DNA from: an uncultured Clostridia bacterium
GTDB taxonomy: Bacteria; Bacillota; Clostridia; UBA1381
Direction of reading: 5' to 3'
Assembly: GCA_947624485.1 (NCBI GenBank)
Contig: CANQKM010000001.1
Span: 340,168 to 404,167 of the forward strand
DNA length: 64,000 nucleotides
In this document: piece by piece, positions 46,105-56,378 of the stretch
How the letters are laid out: each line of letters starts with the position of its first letter
Position numbering within the stretch: position 1 is the stretch's first letter
Program-made: the position numbers and the translations under genes
Notes under the pieces: generated by a model
What the model was told of the DNA's origin: nothing
The model's input: only the letters and a program-made list of their open reading frames with translations
Databases searched by the model: none

Positions 46105-47427
46105 TTAGAACTCAAGCTCTTCGCCGAGTATTTTTTCTATAAATTCATACCCGTCGTTCAGAACGGGCGTTATTTTCACGTTAAGCGCCTTTTCCACATC
46201 CTCCGTAGTAACGTCGTCAAGGAAAATATTGTCGTCGTCGCGGAGCATGCTGTGCGGTATAAGAAGCTCGTCGGTGTCTATCCTGCCGCTAAGCTGCTCT
46301 ATTATGTCGCCGCCGCACACAAGCCCCGACACCGTCACGCCGCCGCCGAAAAAGTTGTTCTTTATCGGGTACACGCTTACCGTAATGCCCTCGCATTTAT
46401 TTTCGATTTTACGCGCAAGCTCCGTTATAAACCTGCACGCTATCTCGCCGGTCGCGACCGACACTCGCCGACTGCGCGTTTTTTTCGGCACAAGATTAAG
46501 CGCGCTTTCAAATTCCTCGCGCATACTCGCGATAAGCCCCACGCCGTTTTCTATCTGCGGAAAACCCTCGTATTCCTCCGCCGGAGGAATTTCAATTCCG
46601 GCGTCGGCGTAAAACTCGTCGGACAGGTACACAAGGCGCGTGCCGTATTTTTTCAGAAAATCGTCCTGTATCTTGCCGACAAATTCTATTGTCTCCGCGC
46701 TCGTTTCGGGCGTGAACGGCTTTAACGGGTACAGCCCTTCGCGGTAGCGCGTAAGTCCCACCGGCACGACCGATACGCTGTTTACGTTCGGGTAAAGCGC
46801 GGCAAGGTCGTAAAGCGTTTTTTTGAGGTGGTCGCCGTCGTTAATTTCGGGACACAGGACTATCTGGCAGTTCATGACTATTCCGTTCGCGGCAAACCGC
46901 TTCATTATATCGTAGCAGCTTCCGGCAAAGCGGTTGTTGAGCATTTTGCACCGAAGCTCAGGCTCTGTCGCGTGGACGCTTACGTTTATCGGCGATACGC
47001 GCATTTCGATAAGTCGGCCGATTTCGTCATCATCAAGATTTGTGAGCGTGACGTAATTCCCCTGCAGGAACGACAGACGCGTGTCGTCATCCTTAAAGTA
47101 GACCGTCTCGCGCATACCCTTGGGAAGCTGGTCGATAAAGCAGAAGATACACTTGTTCGTGCAGCTCTGCGCGTCGTCGATAAGTCCGTCCGCGAACTCG
47201 ATACCGAGATCCTCGTAGTCGTTTTCGACCGTTATTATTTCGGTGTCGCCGTTTTTTTTGAGAACTTCGAGCGTCACCTCATATTCGGCGGTAAGATAGC
47301 GGTATTCGAGAATATCATGGAATCTGCGCCCGTTTATCGTCACGAGCTTGTCCCCTGCCTCCAGACCGGCGTCGTCCGCTATTGAAAACGGCTCTACATA
47401 TTTAATTGTCGTATCCGCTTTTCTCAT
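46105..47427 (-). CDS. DUF512 family radical-SAM-like protein with N-terminal PDZ
   Basis: A 440-residue protein. The N-terminal PDZ-like part (ADDAGLEAGDKLVTINGRRF) is followed by a radical-SAM-like cluster motif CTNKCIFCFIDQLPKGMR (CX3CX2C), FLQGNYVTLTNLDDDEIGRL and a C-terminal DUF512 region with VATGEIACRF and VSGLVCGGDII. The family is nearly universal next to der in Clostridia, but its reaction is unknown. It lies upstream of der and is separated from it by a palindromic repeat. Confidence 0.9.
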   Translation of the reverse strand: MRKADTTIKYVEPFSIADDAGLEAGDKLVTINGRRFHDILEYRYLTAEYEVTLEVLKKNGDTEIITVENDYEDLGIEFADGLIDDAQSCTNKCIFCFIDQLPKGMRETVYFKDDDTRLSFLQGNYVTLTNLDDDEIGRLIEMRVSPINVSVHATEPELRCKMLNNRFAGSCYDIMKRFAANGIVMNCQIVLCPEINDGDHLKKTLYDLAALYPNVNSVSVVPVGLTRYREGLYPLKPFTPETSAETIEFVGKIQDDFLKKYGTRLVYLSDEFYADAGIEIPPAEEYEGFPQIENGVGLIASMREEFESALNLVPKKTRSRRVSVATGEIACRFITELARKIENKCEGITVSVYPIKNNFFGGGVTVSGLVCGGDIIEQLSGRIDTDELLIPHSMLRDDDNIFLDDVTTEDVEKALNVKITPVLNDGYEFIEKILGEELEF

Positions 47428-47541
47428 AGCCTTATCTCCGCCGCAATATTTTACCTATTATATTATCCCATATTTGGGAGAAATAATCAAGAGGAAATTG
47501 GGAATTTGTTGTTATTTTCGCTTACGGCGCACAAATTCCTC

Positions 47542-47570
47542 TTGTAATTTTACGGCACATATAGTATAAT
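47542..47570 (+). promoter_or_regulatory. Promoter of the alcohol dehydrogenase gene
   Basis: TTGTAA (47542-47547), 17 bp, TATAAT (47565-47570). The -35 overlaps the right arm of an inverted repeat CAAGAGGAA (47488-47496)/TTCCTCTTG (47536-47544), a possible operator. GGAGGA stands 8 bp before the ATG. Confidence 0.65.
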
Positions 47571-47608
47571 ACGATATATAGGTATACAAAATATCGGAGG
47601 AATACATA

Positions 47609-48754
47609 ATGAAAAGCTTTGACATCAGAACAAAGATATATTTCGGCGAGGGCGCGCTCGACAGGCTCAGCGACCTGCCGTACAAAAAGGCGCTCATAAT
47701 AACCGATCCGTTTGTTGCGAAAAGCGGTCTTTTACAGATGATCACAATGCGTCTGCACGACGCTTACACGGAATTTGAGGTGTTTTCCGACGTTGTGCCG
47801 GACGCACCGATAGAGAAAATCTCACTGGGCGTTAAGAAGATGCTCGAATACGATCCCGACTGCGTTATAACCGTCGGCGGCGGCAGCGCGATTGACAGCG
47901 CGAAGTCGATACGCGAGTTCGCGTCACGCTCCACAGGCAGACATGTCGCGCTTATCGCGATACCGACCACGTCCGGCACGGGTTCGGAGGTGACGTCGTT
48001 CGCGGTTGTGTCCGATCCGGAAAAGGATATAAAATATCCGCTCGTGTCCGACAGTATGCTCCCGACGGAGGCGATACTCGATGCGGCGCTCGTTAAAAGC
48101 GTTCCCGCAAACGTCACGGCTGACACGGGTATGGACGTTCTCACGCACGCGATCGAAGCGTATGTGAGCATAAACAACAACGAATTTTCAGCCGCGCTCG
48201 CGGAAAAGGCGATTGAAATATGCGGCACATTTTTGCTGCGCTCGTACCTTGACAACAACGACGAACACGCGAGAAGAAAAATGCATGTCGCGTCATGTCT
48301 CGCGGGACTTGCGTTCAACAGCGCGTCGCTCGGTCTTAACCACGGTATCGCTCACGCGCTCGGCGGCAAGTTCCACATTCCGCACGGCAGGGCGAACGCG
48401 ATGCTTCTCCCCCATGTTATCGAGTACAATTCCGGCATAAACAAGCACTCGAAAAGTCAGAAGGAGTACCCGAAGTGCGTTGAAAAGTACGTGAATGTCG
48501 CGAAGCTTCTCGGCGTAAACAACTTCAACGAGATCACGACCATCCGCGCGCTCGTGGGCTGGATGCAGTTTATGATGAAGGAAATGAATATCCCGATTTC
48601 GATTTCGCAGATAGGCAATATCGACAAAACCGAATACTTCAACGCAATCGACTCGATGGCTGACAAGGCTCTCGCAGACGCGTGTACCGCGACAAATCCG
48701 CGCGTGCCGACAAAGCCCGAAGTCGTGCAGATTTTGGAGCATTTGTACGAATAA
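47609..48754 (+). CDS. Iron-containing alcohol dehydrogenase (PduQ/1-propanol dehydrogenase-like)
   Basis: A 381-residue group III dehydrogenase. NAD-binding GGGSAIDSAKSI and TSGTGSEVTSFAVV precede the iron ligands Asp and His in DTGMDVLTHAIEAYVS and GLNHGIAHALGGKFHIPHGRANAMLLPHV. The N-terminal MKSFDIRTKIYFGEGAL matches the PduQ/EutG group, which reduces short aldehydes to alcohols with NADH. It could reduce propanal made by the glycyl-radical dehydratase. It has its own promoter and terminator. Confidence 0.9.
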   Translation: MKSFDIRTKIYFGEGALDRLSDLPYKKALIITDPFVAKSGLLQMITMRLHDAYTEFEVFSDVVPDAPIEKISLGVKKMLEYDPDCVITVGGGSAIDSAKSIREFASRSTGRHVALIAIPTTSGTGSEVTSFAVVSDPEKDIKYPLVSDSMLPTEAILDAALVKSVPANVTADTGMDVLTHAIEAYVSINNNEFSAALAEKAIEICGTFLLRSYLDNNDEHARRKMHVASCLAGLAFNSASLGLNHGIAHALGGKFHIPHGRANAMLLPHVIEYNSGINKHSKSQKEYPKCVEKYVNVAKLLGVNNFNEITTIRALVGWMQFMMKEMNIPISISQIGNIDKTEYFNAIDSMADKALADACTATNPRVPTKPEVVQILEHLYE

Positions 48755-48760
48755 AAAGCG

Positions 48761-48791
48761 AAAGAGCGTATCAACAAGTGATACGCTCTTT
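48761..48791. terminator. Bidirectional terminator between adh and gltD
   Basis: AAAGAGCGTATC (48761-48772) mirrors GATACGCTCTTT (48780-48791) with A/T runs on both sides. It lies between the convergent genes ending at 48754 and 48809. Confidence 0.9.
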
Positions 48792-48808
48792 TATAATTCC
48801 GTTTAATT

Positions 48809-50263
48809 TCATTTCATCAGGTATTCGTCGACAGCCGCCGCGGCTTCCCTTCCCTCGCGTATTGCCCAGACGACAAGGCTCTGTCCCCTGCGGCAGTCGC
48901 CCGCCGCGAACACGCCTCTCAGGCTCGTCTTGTGGTCGGTTTCCTTCGCGCTTATGTTGCTCCTCGCGTCGGTTTCGAGCGTGAGCTGGCGGAGTAAGTC
49001 CTGCTCGGGGCCTAAGAAGCCCATAGCGATAAGCACAAGCTCGCAGTCGCGCACCTGTTCCGTTCCCTTTACGGGTACGGGCGCGCCCGTCGACCAGTCG
49101 ACCTGTACGGTATGCACCGCCTTGACGCGTCCCTTTTCGTCGCCCTCGATTTTCGTTACCGTAGTGGTGTACTCGCGCGGATCGTGACCGTAAAGCTCTA
49201 TCGCTTCCTCCTGACCGTAATCCGTCTTTTTAACTCTGGGCCATTCGGGCCACGGGTTATTCGGAAGTCTGTCCTCCGACATTTCGGGCATGATCTCAAG
49301 CTGTGTAACGCTCCTGCAGCCGTGACGGATCGACGTGCCGACGCAGTCCGTACCCGTGTCGCCGCCGCCTATCACGATAACATTTTTACCCTCTGCGCTT
49401 ATGTACTTTCTGTCCTCAAGCTTGCTGTCCAAAAGGCTCTTTGTGTTGGCTTTCAGAAAGTCAACCGCGTAATGCACGCCCTTCAAGTCCGCGCCGGGGA
49501 CTGTGAGCGGTCTGGGGTTCGCCGCGCCGGTGCAAAGCACTACCGCGTCAAATTCGTTTACAAGCTTTACAGCCGGATAGTTCTTGCCTATCTCGGAGTT
49601 TAAGCGGAACGTCACTCCCTCCTTCTGCATGAGGTCTACGCGCCTCTGCACAACTGACTTGTCGAGCTTCATATTAGGTATGCCGTACATCAGAAGTCCG
49701 CCGGCTCTGTCCTCGCGCTCGAACACCGTTACGCGGTGTCCCATTTGGTTGAGCATATCGGCAGCCGCAAGACCGGACGGCCCGCTTCCGACTACCGCGA
49801 CGCGCTTTTCCGTCGATTTTTCGGGTATGCGCGGCACGACCTTGCCCTCGGCAAACATTGTGTCTATTATGTGGCACTCGATGTTTCTCACCGTTACCGC
49901 CGGATCGTGCATACCGAGCGTGCATGAACCCTCACAAAGCGCCGGACATACACGTCCCGTAAATTCTGGGAAGCTGCTCGTCAGCGACAAGCGTCTGTAC
50001 GCCTCCTCGATATTGCCTTGGTACACGAGATCGTTCCACTCGGGTATGAGGTTGTTCAGCGGACAGCCTATCGATGTGCGTCCGACCTGCACGCCCGCGT
50101 GGCAGAACGGTATGCCGCAGTCCATGCAGCGAGCGCCCTGTAAGCGCAGCTTTTCTATGTCAAAATGCGTGTGAAATTCGTCCCAGTCCTTTATTCTCTC
50201 CTTCGGAGGTCTGTCCGCCGGGAGCTGTCTTTCATATTCCAAAAATCCTGTCGGTTTTCCCAT
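48809..50263 (-). CDS. gltD: Glutamate synthase small subunit
   Basis: A 484-residue iron-sulfur flavoprotein passing electrons from NADPH to GltB. N-terminal 4Fe-4S ligands are in CMDCGIPFCHAG and SIGCPLNNLIPEWNDLV, with a further CPALCEGSC. FAD binding is VAVVGSGPSGLAAADML and NADPH binding is VIVIGGGDTGTDCVGTSIRHG. It follows gltB by 18 bp and ends at a shared terminator. Confidence 0.97.
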   Translation of the reverse strand: MGKPTGFLEYERQLPADRPPKERIKDWDEFHTHFDIEKLRLQGARCMDCGIPFCHAGVQVGRTSIGCPLNNLIPEWNDLVYQGNIEEAYRRLSLTSSFPEFTGRVCPALCEGSCTLGMHDPAVTVRNIECHIIDTMFAEGKVVPRIPEKSTEKRVAVVGSGPSGLAAADMLNQMGHRVTVFEREDRAGGLLMYGIPNMKLDKSVVQRRVDLMQKEGVTFRLNSEIGKNYPAVKLVNEFDAVVLCTGAANPRPLTVPGADLKGVHYAVDFLKANTKSLLDSKLEDRKYISAEGKNVIVIGGGDTGTDCVGTSIRHGCRSVTQLEIMPEMSEDRLPNNPWPEWPRVKKTDYGQEEAIELYGHDPREYTTTVTKIEGDEKGRVKAVHTVQVDWSTGAPVPVKGTEQVRDCELVLIAMGFLGPEQDLLRQLTLETDARSNISAKETDHKTSLRGVFAAGDCRRGQSLVVWAIREGREAAAAVDEYLMK

Positions 50264-50281
50264 TGTAATCAGCCTCCTTCC

Positions 50282-53200
50282 TTATGCTACTTCTATCTTC
50301 TTGCCGGTCACGTTCTCGAACGCCATAAGCATCGCCGTGTCGCGGTCAGTGCCTTTTGAAAGCTCGTCGTTAAGCACGGTTATGACCTTCTTGTAATCTC
50401 TCGGTATTACCTTTACGAAACGCTTTAATTCGCTCTCCCAGTTGTCGAGAATAAATTTCGCGACGTCGCTTCCGGTGTATTCGTAATGCTTTTCTATCAT
50501 CGTGCGGAGCGTTTCCGCGTCCTTTTTATCGGGCTTTTCAAGCAGCACAAGCTCCTTGTTGCAGTTTTTGTCAAGGCTCTTATTCTTATCGTACACGTAC
50601 GCCGTACCGCCCGACATACCGGCGGCGAAGTTTCTGCCCGTCTCGCCTATCACCGCGACGCATCCGCCCGTCATATACTCGCAGCCGTGGTCGCCTATAC
50701 CCTCGACTACCGCAGTCATGCCGCTGTTGCGCACGCAGAAGCGTTCGCCGGCTATGCCGCGTATGTACGCCTCGCCCTTTATCGCGCCGTAGAACGCGAC
50801 GTTGCCGATAATTACATTCTCGCTCGGATTAAATCTCGAATCGGCCGGAGGCACGACTATGATTTTACCGCCCGACAAACCCTTTCCGATGTAGTCGTTG
50901 CTGTCGCCTTCGAGCTTAAGCGTCACACCCGACGCGAGGAACGCGCCGAAGCTCTGTCCCGCGCTGCCGACAAAGTGCAGCTTTATGCTGTCGTCGGGAA
51001 GTCCCTCCTCGCCGTGAGCGCGCGTTATTTCGGACGACAGTATCGTACCCGTAACGCGGTCGATATTCGTTATTTCGAGCTTCGCCTCAATCTTTTTACC
51101 GTCGTATACCGCACCGCGGCAGATACGCAGGAGCGTGTTTGCGTCAAGCGTTTTGCCAAGCTCGTGATCCTGGTCAAGATTGTGGTAACGCTCGAAGTCG
51201 TTGGAGCATATCTTCGGCTGGTACAGGAGCGACGACAGGTCGACCTCCTTAGCCTTCCAGTTGTCCTCTATCTTCTTCTGGCTCAGTCTCTCGACGTGAC
51301 CTATCATCTCATTCACGGTCTTTACGCCGATTTTCGCCATCCACTCTCTCAAATCCTGCGCGATAAAGCGCATGAAGTTTTCGACGTACTCCGGCTTACC
51401 CGCGAAACGCTTGCGGAGCTTCGGGTTCTGCGTCGCCACGCCGACGGGACACGTGTCAAGGTTGCATACTCTCATCATTACGCAGCCTATCGCAATCAGC
51501 GGTCCTGTCGCGAAACCGAACTCCTCCGCGCCGAGTAGCGCGGCAACGGCCACGTCGCGTCCCGTAAGGAGCTTACCGTCCGTTTCTATGACAACCCTGT
51601 TGCGGAGGTTGTTCATAAGAAGCGCCTGGTGCGTTTCCGCAACGCCAAGCTCCCACGGAAGTCCGGCGTGTCTCACGCTTGTTCTCGGAGCAGCGCCCGT
51701 GCCGCCGTCGTAGCCCGACACGAGTATTACGTCCGCGCGTCCCTTCGCGACGCCGACGGCGATCGTGCCGACGCCTGCCTCGGAGACGAGCTTTACCGTC
51801 ACGCGAGCGTCACGGTTCGCGTTTTTGAGGTCGTGGATAAGCTGCGCCAAATCCTCTATCGAATATATGTCATGGTGCGGCGGCGGTGAGATAAGTCCCA
51901 CGCCCGGCGTGGAGTGACGCGTTTTCGCTATCCACGGATAGACCTTCGCGCCCGGAAGGTGTCCGCCCTCGCCCGGCTTCGCGCCCTGCGCCATTTTTAT
52001 CTGTATTTCCTTCGCGTTATTAAGGTAGTTTATATGCACTCCGAATCTTCCCGACGCGACCTGTTTTATCGCGGAGCAGCGCAGGTCGCCGTTTTCGTCG
52101 GGGGTGAAGCGTTCTCTGTCCTCGCCGCCCTCACCGCTGTTCGACTTGCCGCCGAGACGGTTCATCGCTATGGCGAGACACTCGTGCGCCTCCTTGCTTA
52201 TCGAGCCGTAGGACATCGCGCCGGTCTTAAAGCGCTTTACTATACTTTCAACGCTCTCAACCTCGTCGATCGCGATAGGCTTGTCGATCGTGTTTATGTC
52301 GAGCATACCGCGTATCGTGCATTGGTGCTGTCTGTGCGAGTCCATTTCGGCGGCGTATTCCTTGTACAGCTTGTAGTCGCCGGTGCGGCAGGCTCTCTGC
52401 AGCTTGTATATGCTTTCGGGGTTGAACATGTGGTACTCACCCTTTGCGCGCCACTTATGCTCGCCGCCCGTCTTTAGCGCCTTTTTGCCCGTAACCTTGT
52501 CGAACGCTTCCTTGTGCCGAAGCAGCGCTTCCTTCTGTATGTGACCGAGACCTATTCCGCCTATGCGCGTCGTCGTGCCGGTGAAATACTTTTCAACCAC
52601 GCTTTCCGTAATACCGAGCGCCTCGAATATCTGCGCGCCCTGGTACGACTGGATCGTGGATATGCCCATTTTGGACATTACCTTTACTATGCCGTGGGTG
52701 CAAGCGTCGTTAAACCGCTTTACTCCCTCGTCGTACGATACGCTTATGAGCTTCTGCTCACAAAGCTCTTCTATCGCCTCGTACGCCATGTACGGGTTCA
52801 CTCCGTTTACGCCGTAGCCTATAAGGCAGGCGAAATGGTGTACCTCGCGCGGTTCGCCCGTTTCGAGTACGATCGACGTTTTAATACGAGTACCTCTGCG
52901 GATAAGGTGGTGGTGAAGTCCCGACGCGGCAAGCAGCGCGGGTATCGGGGCTTTGTCCTTGCTCACGCCCTTGTCGGACAGGATTATTATGTTGTAGCCG
53001 TTCTCTATCGCGATGTCGGCAGCCTCGAATATAGTTTCGAGCGCGGCTTCCATGTCATCCTCGCGTCGCGTGCTGAACAGCATCGGTATCGTTATCGACT
53101 TAAAGCCCTCAAGATCTATCGCGCGGAGTTTTTGAAGCTCCTCGTTTGTGAGTATCGGGCTTAACGCTCTCACCTTGCGGCAGTTAAGCTCCGACGATGT

Positions 53201-54979
53201 GAGAAGGTTCTGCTCGCAGCCGAAAAGCGTGTAGGTGGACGTTACGATCTGCTCTCTTATCGCGTCGATAGGCGGATTTGTGACCTGCGCGAAAAGCTGC
53301 TTGAAATAGTTGTACAAAAGCTGCGGTTTTTCCGACAGTACCGCGAGCGGTATATCCGTACCCATCGCGCCTATCGGATCGTCCGACTTTTCAACCATTT
53401 GGCGTATCGTTGCGTTGATTTCCTCCCATGTGTAGCCGAACGCCTTCTGACGCGTCAAAAGCGGCAGTTCGTCCTCGCCGTTTTCGCGGTTCACAAACAT
53501 ATTTTCGAGCGCTATAAAGTTGCGGAGCATTAAGTCCTCGTTCATGCTGCCCTTTGTCGTCGCCTTCAGGTTGTTTACAAGGTCGTGCCATGTGTCGCCT
53601 GTTTTCGTTGTCTTTGAGGGCAGCTTGTCAAGCTCGGTGAGCGTCTGCTTTACCCACTTGCCGTAGGGCTTGTGCTGCGCCTCGTACTTTTTGATTTCCT
53701 CGTCGGAAATGATCTTGCCTTCCTTTGTGTCTATAAGGAGCATCTTCGCGGGGCGGAGTCTCTCCTTCTTTATGATTTTCGCGCTGTCAATGTCGGTTAC
53801 GCCGACCTCGGACGAAAGTATGATCATATCGTCGTCCGTCAGGTAGTAACGCGCCGGACGAAGTCCGTTTCTGTCGAGCGTCGCGCCAACGTAACGTCCG
53901 TCGGTGAACGCCACAGCCGCAGGACCGTCCCACGGCTCGGTTATGCAGGAATGGTACTCATAGAACGACCTCATATCCTTGTCCATTTCGGTGTTGTTCT
54001 CCCACGGCTCGGGTATCGTCATCATCACCGCGCGCGGAAGCGAGAAGCCGGAAAGGTGGAGGAACTGAAGGTAGTTGTCGAGCATCGCGCTGTCCGAGCC
54101 GTCCTCGTTTATAACGGGCAGGATTTTATCCATTTCACCCTCAAACTCCGGCGTCGCAAACATTCTTTCACGCGCCTTTACCCAGTTTACGTTGCCGCGT
54201 ATGGTGTTTATTTCGCCGTTGTGGATTATGTACCTGTTCGGGTGCGCTCTCTCCCACGACGGGAACGTGTTAGTCGAGAAACGCGAATGTACGAGCGCGA
54301 TCGCCGTTTCCATGTCCGCGTCCTTTAGGTCGAGATAAAACTCGTTTACCTGGTCGGGCGTAAGCATGCCCTTGTAGACGATCGTGCGAGACGAGAGCGA
54401 CGCGAAATAGAAATAACGGTCTGCGCCCGTTTTTCTTATGCGCTTTTCCGCGATTTTACCGATGATGTAGAGCTTTCTTTCAAAGTCCTCCTCGGTCATT
54501 CCGCTTGTTTCCTTGCCGATGAATATCTGCAATATATGCGGTTTCGCCTCGCGCGCGGTCTTGCCGATGCACTCGCCGTAAACCGGCACTTCGCGCACGC
54601 CGAGCAGCTTCTGTCCCTCGCCCTCGATTATTTCGGCAAGGGTTTTGACGCTTTCGCTCCTCGTGTCCGCGTCGGGCGACAAAAACAGCATACCAACGCC
54701 GTAATCGCCCTTTTCGGGAAGGTCGATGTCCTCGTTGCGGCACACCTTCTTAAAGAATGTGTGCGGAAGCTGTATGAGTATGCCCGCGCCGTCGCCGGTG
54801 TCGGGTTCGCTTCCCACGCCGCCTCGGTGAGCGAGGTTTTTCAAAATCTGTATCGCCTGGTTTATTATCTTGTGCGAGGTTTTTCCCTTGATGTTTGCGA
54901 TAAAGCCTATGCCGCACGCGTCATGCTCAAACTGCGGATCGTACATTCCCTGTTTTTCGGGCAGTCCGTTATACTCCAT
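50282..54979 (-). CDS. gltB: Glutamate synthase large subunit
   Basis: A 1565-residue subunit that makes two glutamates from glutamine and 2-oxoglutarate. The N-terminal class II amidotransferase has its nucleophile at Cys22 (HDACGIGFIANIKG), exposed after removal of a 21-residue propeptide. A central domain, an FMN-binding synthase domain (NSGEGGEDRERF; AKPGEGGHLPGAKV; SGYDGGTGAAPRTS) with 3Fe-4S ligands in CVMMRVCNLDTCPVGVAT, and a C-terminal beta-helix (GLSGGKIIVVPP) follow. It has an attenuator leader closely resembling that of glnA. Confidence 0.97.
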   Translation of the reverse strand: MEYNGLPEKQGMYDPQFEHDACGIGFIANIKGKTSHKIINQAIQILKNLAHRGGVGSEPDTGDGAGILIQLPHTFFKKVCRNEDIDLPEKGDYGVGMLFLSPDADTRSESVKTLAEIIEGEGQKLLGVREVPVYGECIGKTAREAKPHILQIFIGKETSGMTEEDFERKLYIIGKIAEKRIRKTGADRYFYFASLSSRTIVYKGMLTPDQVNEFYLDLKDADMETAIALVHSRFSTNTFPSWERAHPNRYIIHNGEINTIRGNVNWVKARERMFATPEFEGEMDKILPVINEDGSDSAMLDNYLQFLHLSGFSLPRAVMMTIPEPWENNTEMDKDMRSFYEYHSCITEPWDGPAAVAFTDGRYVGATLDRNGLRPARYYLTDDDMIILSSEVGVTDIDSAKIIKKERLRPAKMLLIDTKEGKIISDEEIKKYEAQHKPYGKWVKQTLTELDKLPSKTTKTGDTWHDLVNNLKATTKGSMNEDLMLRNFIALENMFVNRENGEDELPLLTRQKAFGYTWEEINATIRQMVEKSDDPIGAMGTDIPLAVLSEKPQLLYNYFKQLFAQVTNPPIDAIREQIVTSTYTLFGCEQNLLTSSELNCRKVRALSPILTNEELQKLRAIDLEGFKSITIPMLFSTRREDDMEAALETIFEAADIAIENGYNIIILSDKGVSKDKAPIPALLAASGLHHHLIRRGTRIKTSIVLETGEPREVHHFACLIGYGVNGVNPYMAYEAIEELCEQKLISVSYDEGVKRFNDACTHGIVKVMSKMGISTIQSYQGAQIFEALGITESVVEKYFTGTTTRIGGIGLGHIQKEALLRHKEAFDKVTGKKALKTGGEHKWRAKGEYHMFNPESIYKLQRACRTGDYKLYKEYAAEMDSHRQHQCTIRGMLDINTIDKPIAIDEVESVESIVKRFKTGAMSYGSISKEAHECLAIAMNRLGGKSNSGEGGEDRERFTPDENGDLRCSAIKQVASGRFGVHINYLNNAKEIQIKMAQGAKPGEGGHLPGAKVYPWIAKTRHSTPGVGLISPPPHHDIYSIEDLAQLIHDLKNANRDARVTVKLVSEAGVGTIAVGVAKGRADVILVSGYDGGTGAAPRTSVRHAGLPWELGVAETHQALLMNNLRNRVVIETDGKLLTGRDVAVAALLGAEEFGFATGPLIAIGCVMMRVCNLDTCPVGVATQNPKLRKRFAGKPEYVENFMRFIAQDLREWMAKIGVKTVNEMIGHVERLSQKKIEDNWKAKEVDLSSLLYQPKICSNDFERYHNLDQDHELGKTLDANTLLRICRGAVYDGKKIEAKLEITNIDRVTGTILSSEITRAHGEEGLPDDSIKLHFVGSAGQSFGAFLASGVTLKLEGDSNDYIGKGLSGGKIIVVPPADSRFNPSENVIIGNVAFYGAIKGEAYIRGIAGERFCVRNSGMTAVVEGIGDHGCEYMTGGCVAVIGETGRNFAAGMSGGTAYVYDKNKSLDKNCNKELVLLEKPDKKDAETLRTMIEKHYEYTGSDVAKFILDNWESELKRFVKVIPRDYKKVITVLNDELSKGTDRDTAMLMAFENVTGKKIEVA

Positions 54980-54995
54980 TTACCTCAATCCTTTC

Positions 54996-55055
54996 AAAAA
55001 ATAAGGCGCTCCAACAAACACGTATATATGTGCTTATTGAAACGCCATTGTTTCA
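54996..55055 (-). promoter_or_regulatory. gltB leader attenuator (hexaloop antiterminator against terminator)
   Basis: On the minus strand a hairpin UGAAAC-AAUGGC-GUUUCA (55055 to 55038) has a six-base loop with A at position 1 and G at position 4. Its loop end and 3' arm, GGCGUUUC (55046 to 55039), can instead pair with GGAGCGCC (55012 to 55005), followed by TTATTTTTT, forming a terminator. The two folds are exclusive. The same design stands ahead of glnA. A factor holding the hexaloop hairpin would allow read-through into gltBD. Confidence 0.7.
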
Positions 55056-55063
55056 TCATATCA

Positions 55064-55092
55064 ATTATACCACCGTAACGCTGTTATGTCTA
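55064..55092 (-). promoter_or_regulatory. Promoter of gltBD
   Basis: Minus strand TAGACA (55092 to 55087), 17 bp, TATAAT (55069 to 55064). Transcription should begin near 55057, right before the hexaloop hairpin. Confidence 0.7.
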
Positions 55093-55102
55093 CTGAGATA
55101 TT

Positions 55103-56314
55103 TTACAAAATTGCCTTGATTTTTTCCATGGCTTTTATGGTATTTTCCTTTGTCGAGAACGCCGTAAGTCTCACAAAGCCCTCGCCGCTCGGACCGAAGC
55201 CGCTTCCCGGCGTCGTTACAACGCCCGCCTTGTCAAGGATTTTGTCGAAAAATTCCCACGATTTTAAGCCGTTCGGCGCTTTTGCCCATATGTAAGGCGC
55301 GTTCTCGCCGCCGTATACGGTAAGTCCCGCCTCGGTGAGCGCCGCGCGGATAATCTTCGCGTTTTCAAGGTAGTATGCGATCGCTTCCTTTGTCTCACGT
55401 TGTCCGTCCTCGCTGTAAACCGCCTCCGCCGCGCGCTGGATCACGTAAGGCACGCCGTTAAACTTTGTGCATTGACGGCGGTTCCAAAGCGAGTTGAGCT
55501 CCGTGCCGTCAATTTTAAGCGTATGCGGCACAACCGTGTACGCGCAGCGCGTACCGGTAAAGCCTGCGGTCTTTGAAAAACTCCTAAACTCGATCGCGAC
55601 CTCCTTCGCGCCCTCGATCTCGTATATGCTGTGGGGAACGTCGGGGTTTGTGATAAACGCCTCGTACGCGCTGTCGTAAAGTATTACCGCGCCGTTCTCC
55701 TTCGCGTACTCAACCCACGGCTTTAACTGTTCTCTCGTCGCCGCAACGCCCGTGGGGTTGTTCGGGAAACAGAGGTAGATAATATCAACCTTTTCCTTCG
55801 GAAGCTCCGGCATAAAGCCGTTTTCCTCGGTGCAGGGCATGTAGTAAAGGTTATTCCAATGCTCACCCACGTAGTCGCCCGCGCGTCCCGCCATAGCGTT
55901 CGTGTCAACGTACACGGGGTATACGGGATCGCACACCGCTACCTTGTTGTCTACCGAGAAGATGTCGCCTATGTTGCCGCAGTCCGACTTCGCGCCGTCG
56001 GAAACGAATATCTCGCTGATGTCTATGTCGATGCCGCGTGACTTGTAGTCGCACTCGGCTATCTTCGAGCGCAGGAAGTCGTAGCCCTGCTCGGGGCCGT
56101 AGCCGCGGAAGCCCTCCGCTGTACCCATTTCGTCAGCCGCGGCTTTCATTGCCTTTATAACCGCGGGCGCAAGCGGCTTCGTAACGTCGCCTATGCTCAT
56201 TTTGATAAGCTCTCTGTCGGGGTGCGCCGCCGCGAATTCCTCCGCCTTGCGCGCTACCGTTGAAAAAAGATACGCTCCCGGGAGCTTTAAGTAATTGTCG
56301 TTTATTTTTGCCAT
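55103..56314 (-). CDS. dapL: LL-diaminopimelate aminotransferase
   Basis: About 403 residues from the ATG at 56314, which has AAGGAGA eight bases upstream. A PLP class I/II aminotransferase that converts tetrahydrodipicolinate directly to LL-diaminopimelate. The PLP lysine is in [52 protein letters not shown] and [13 protein letters not shown] [11 protein letters not shown] also match DapL. It gives the one-step route of lysine and cell-wall synthesis. dapF lies upstream, separated by a palindromic element. Confidence 0.95.
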   Translation of the reverse strand: MAKINDNYLKLPGAYLFSTVARKAEEFAAAHPDRELIKMSIGDVTKPLAPAVIKAMKAAADEMGTAEGFRGYGPEQGYDFLRSKIAECDYKSRGIDIDISEIFVSDGAKSDCGNIGDIFSVDNKVAVCDPVYPVYVDTNAMAGRAGDYVGEHWNNLYYMPCTEENGFMPELPKEKVDIIYLCFPNNPTGVAATREQLKPWVEYAKENGAVILYDSAYEAFITNPDVPHSIYEIEGAKEVAIEFRSFSKTAGFTGTRCAYTVVPHTLKIDGTELNSLWNRRQCTKFNGVPYVIQRAAEAVYSEDGQRETKEAIAYYLENAKIIRAALTEAGLTVYGGENAPYIWAKAPNGLKSWEFFDKILDKAGVVTTPGSGFGPSGEGFVRLTAFSTKENTIKAMEKIKAIL

Positions 56315-56378
56315 TGTTATGTCTCCTTTTTTATATTTCATTTATGTTTATATAATTTTAATATCGTGGTATTTTGTC

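Noticed and set aside
54995..55060. Possible 20-codon leader peptide in the gltB leader
   Set aside because: The frame begins at the transcript 5' end without a ribosome binding site, has no run of regulatory codons, and the parallel glnA leader has no such frame. The RNA pairing explains the region better.
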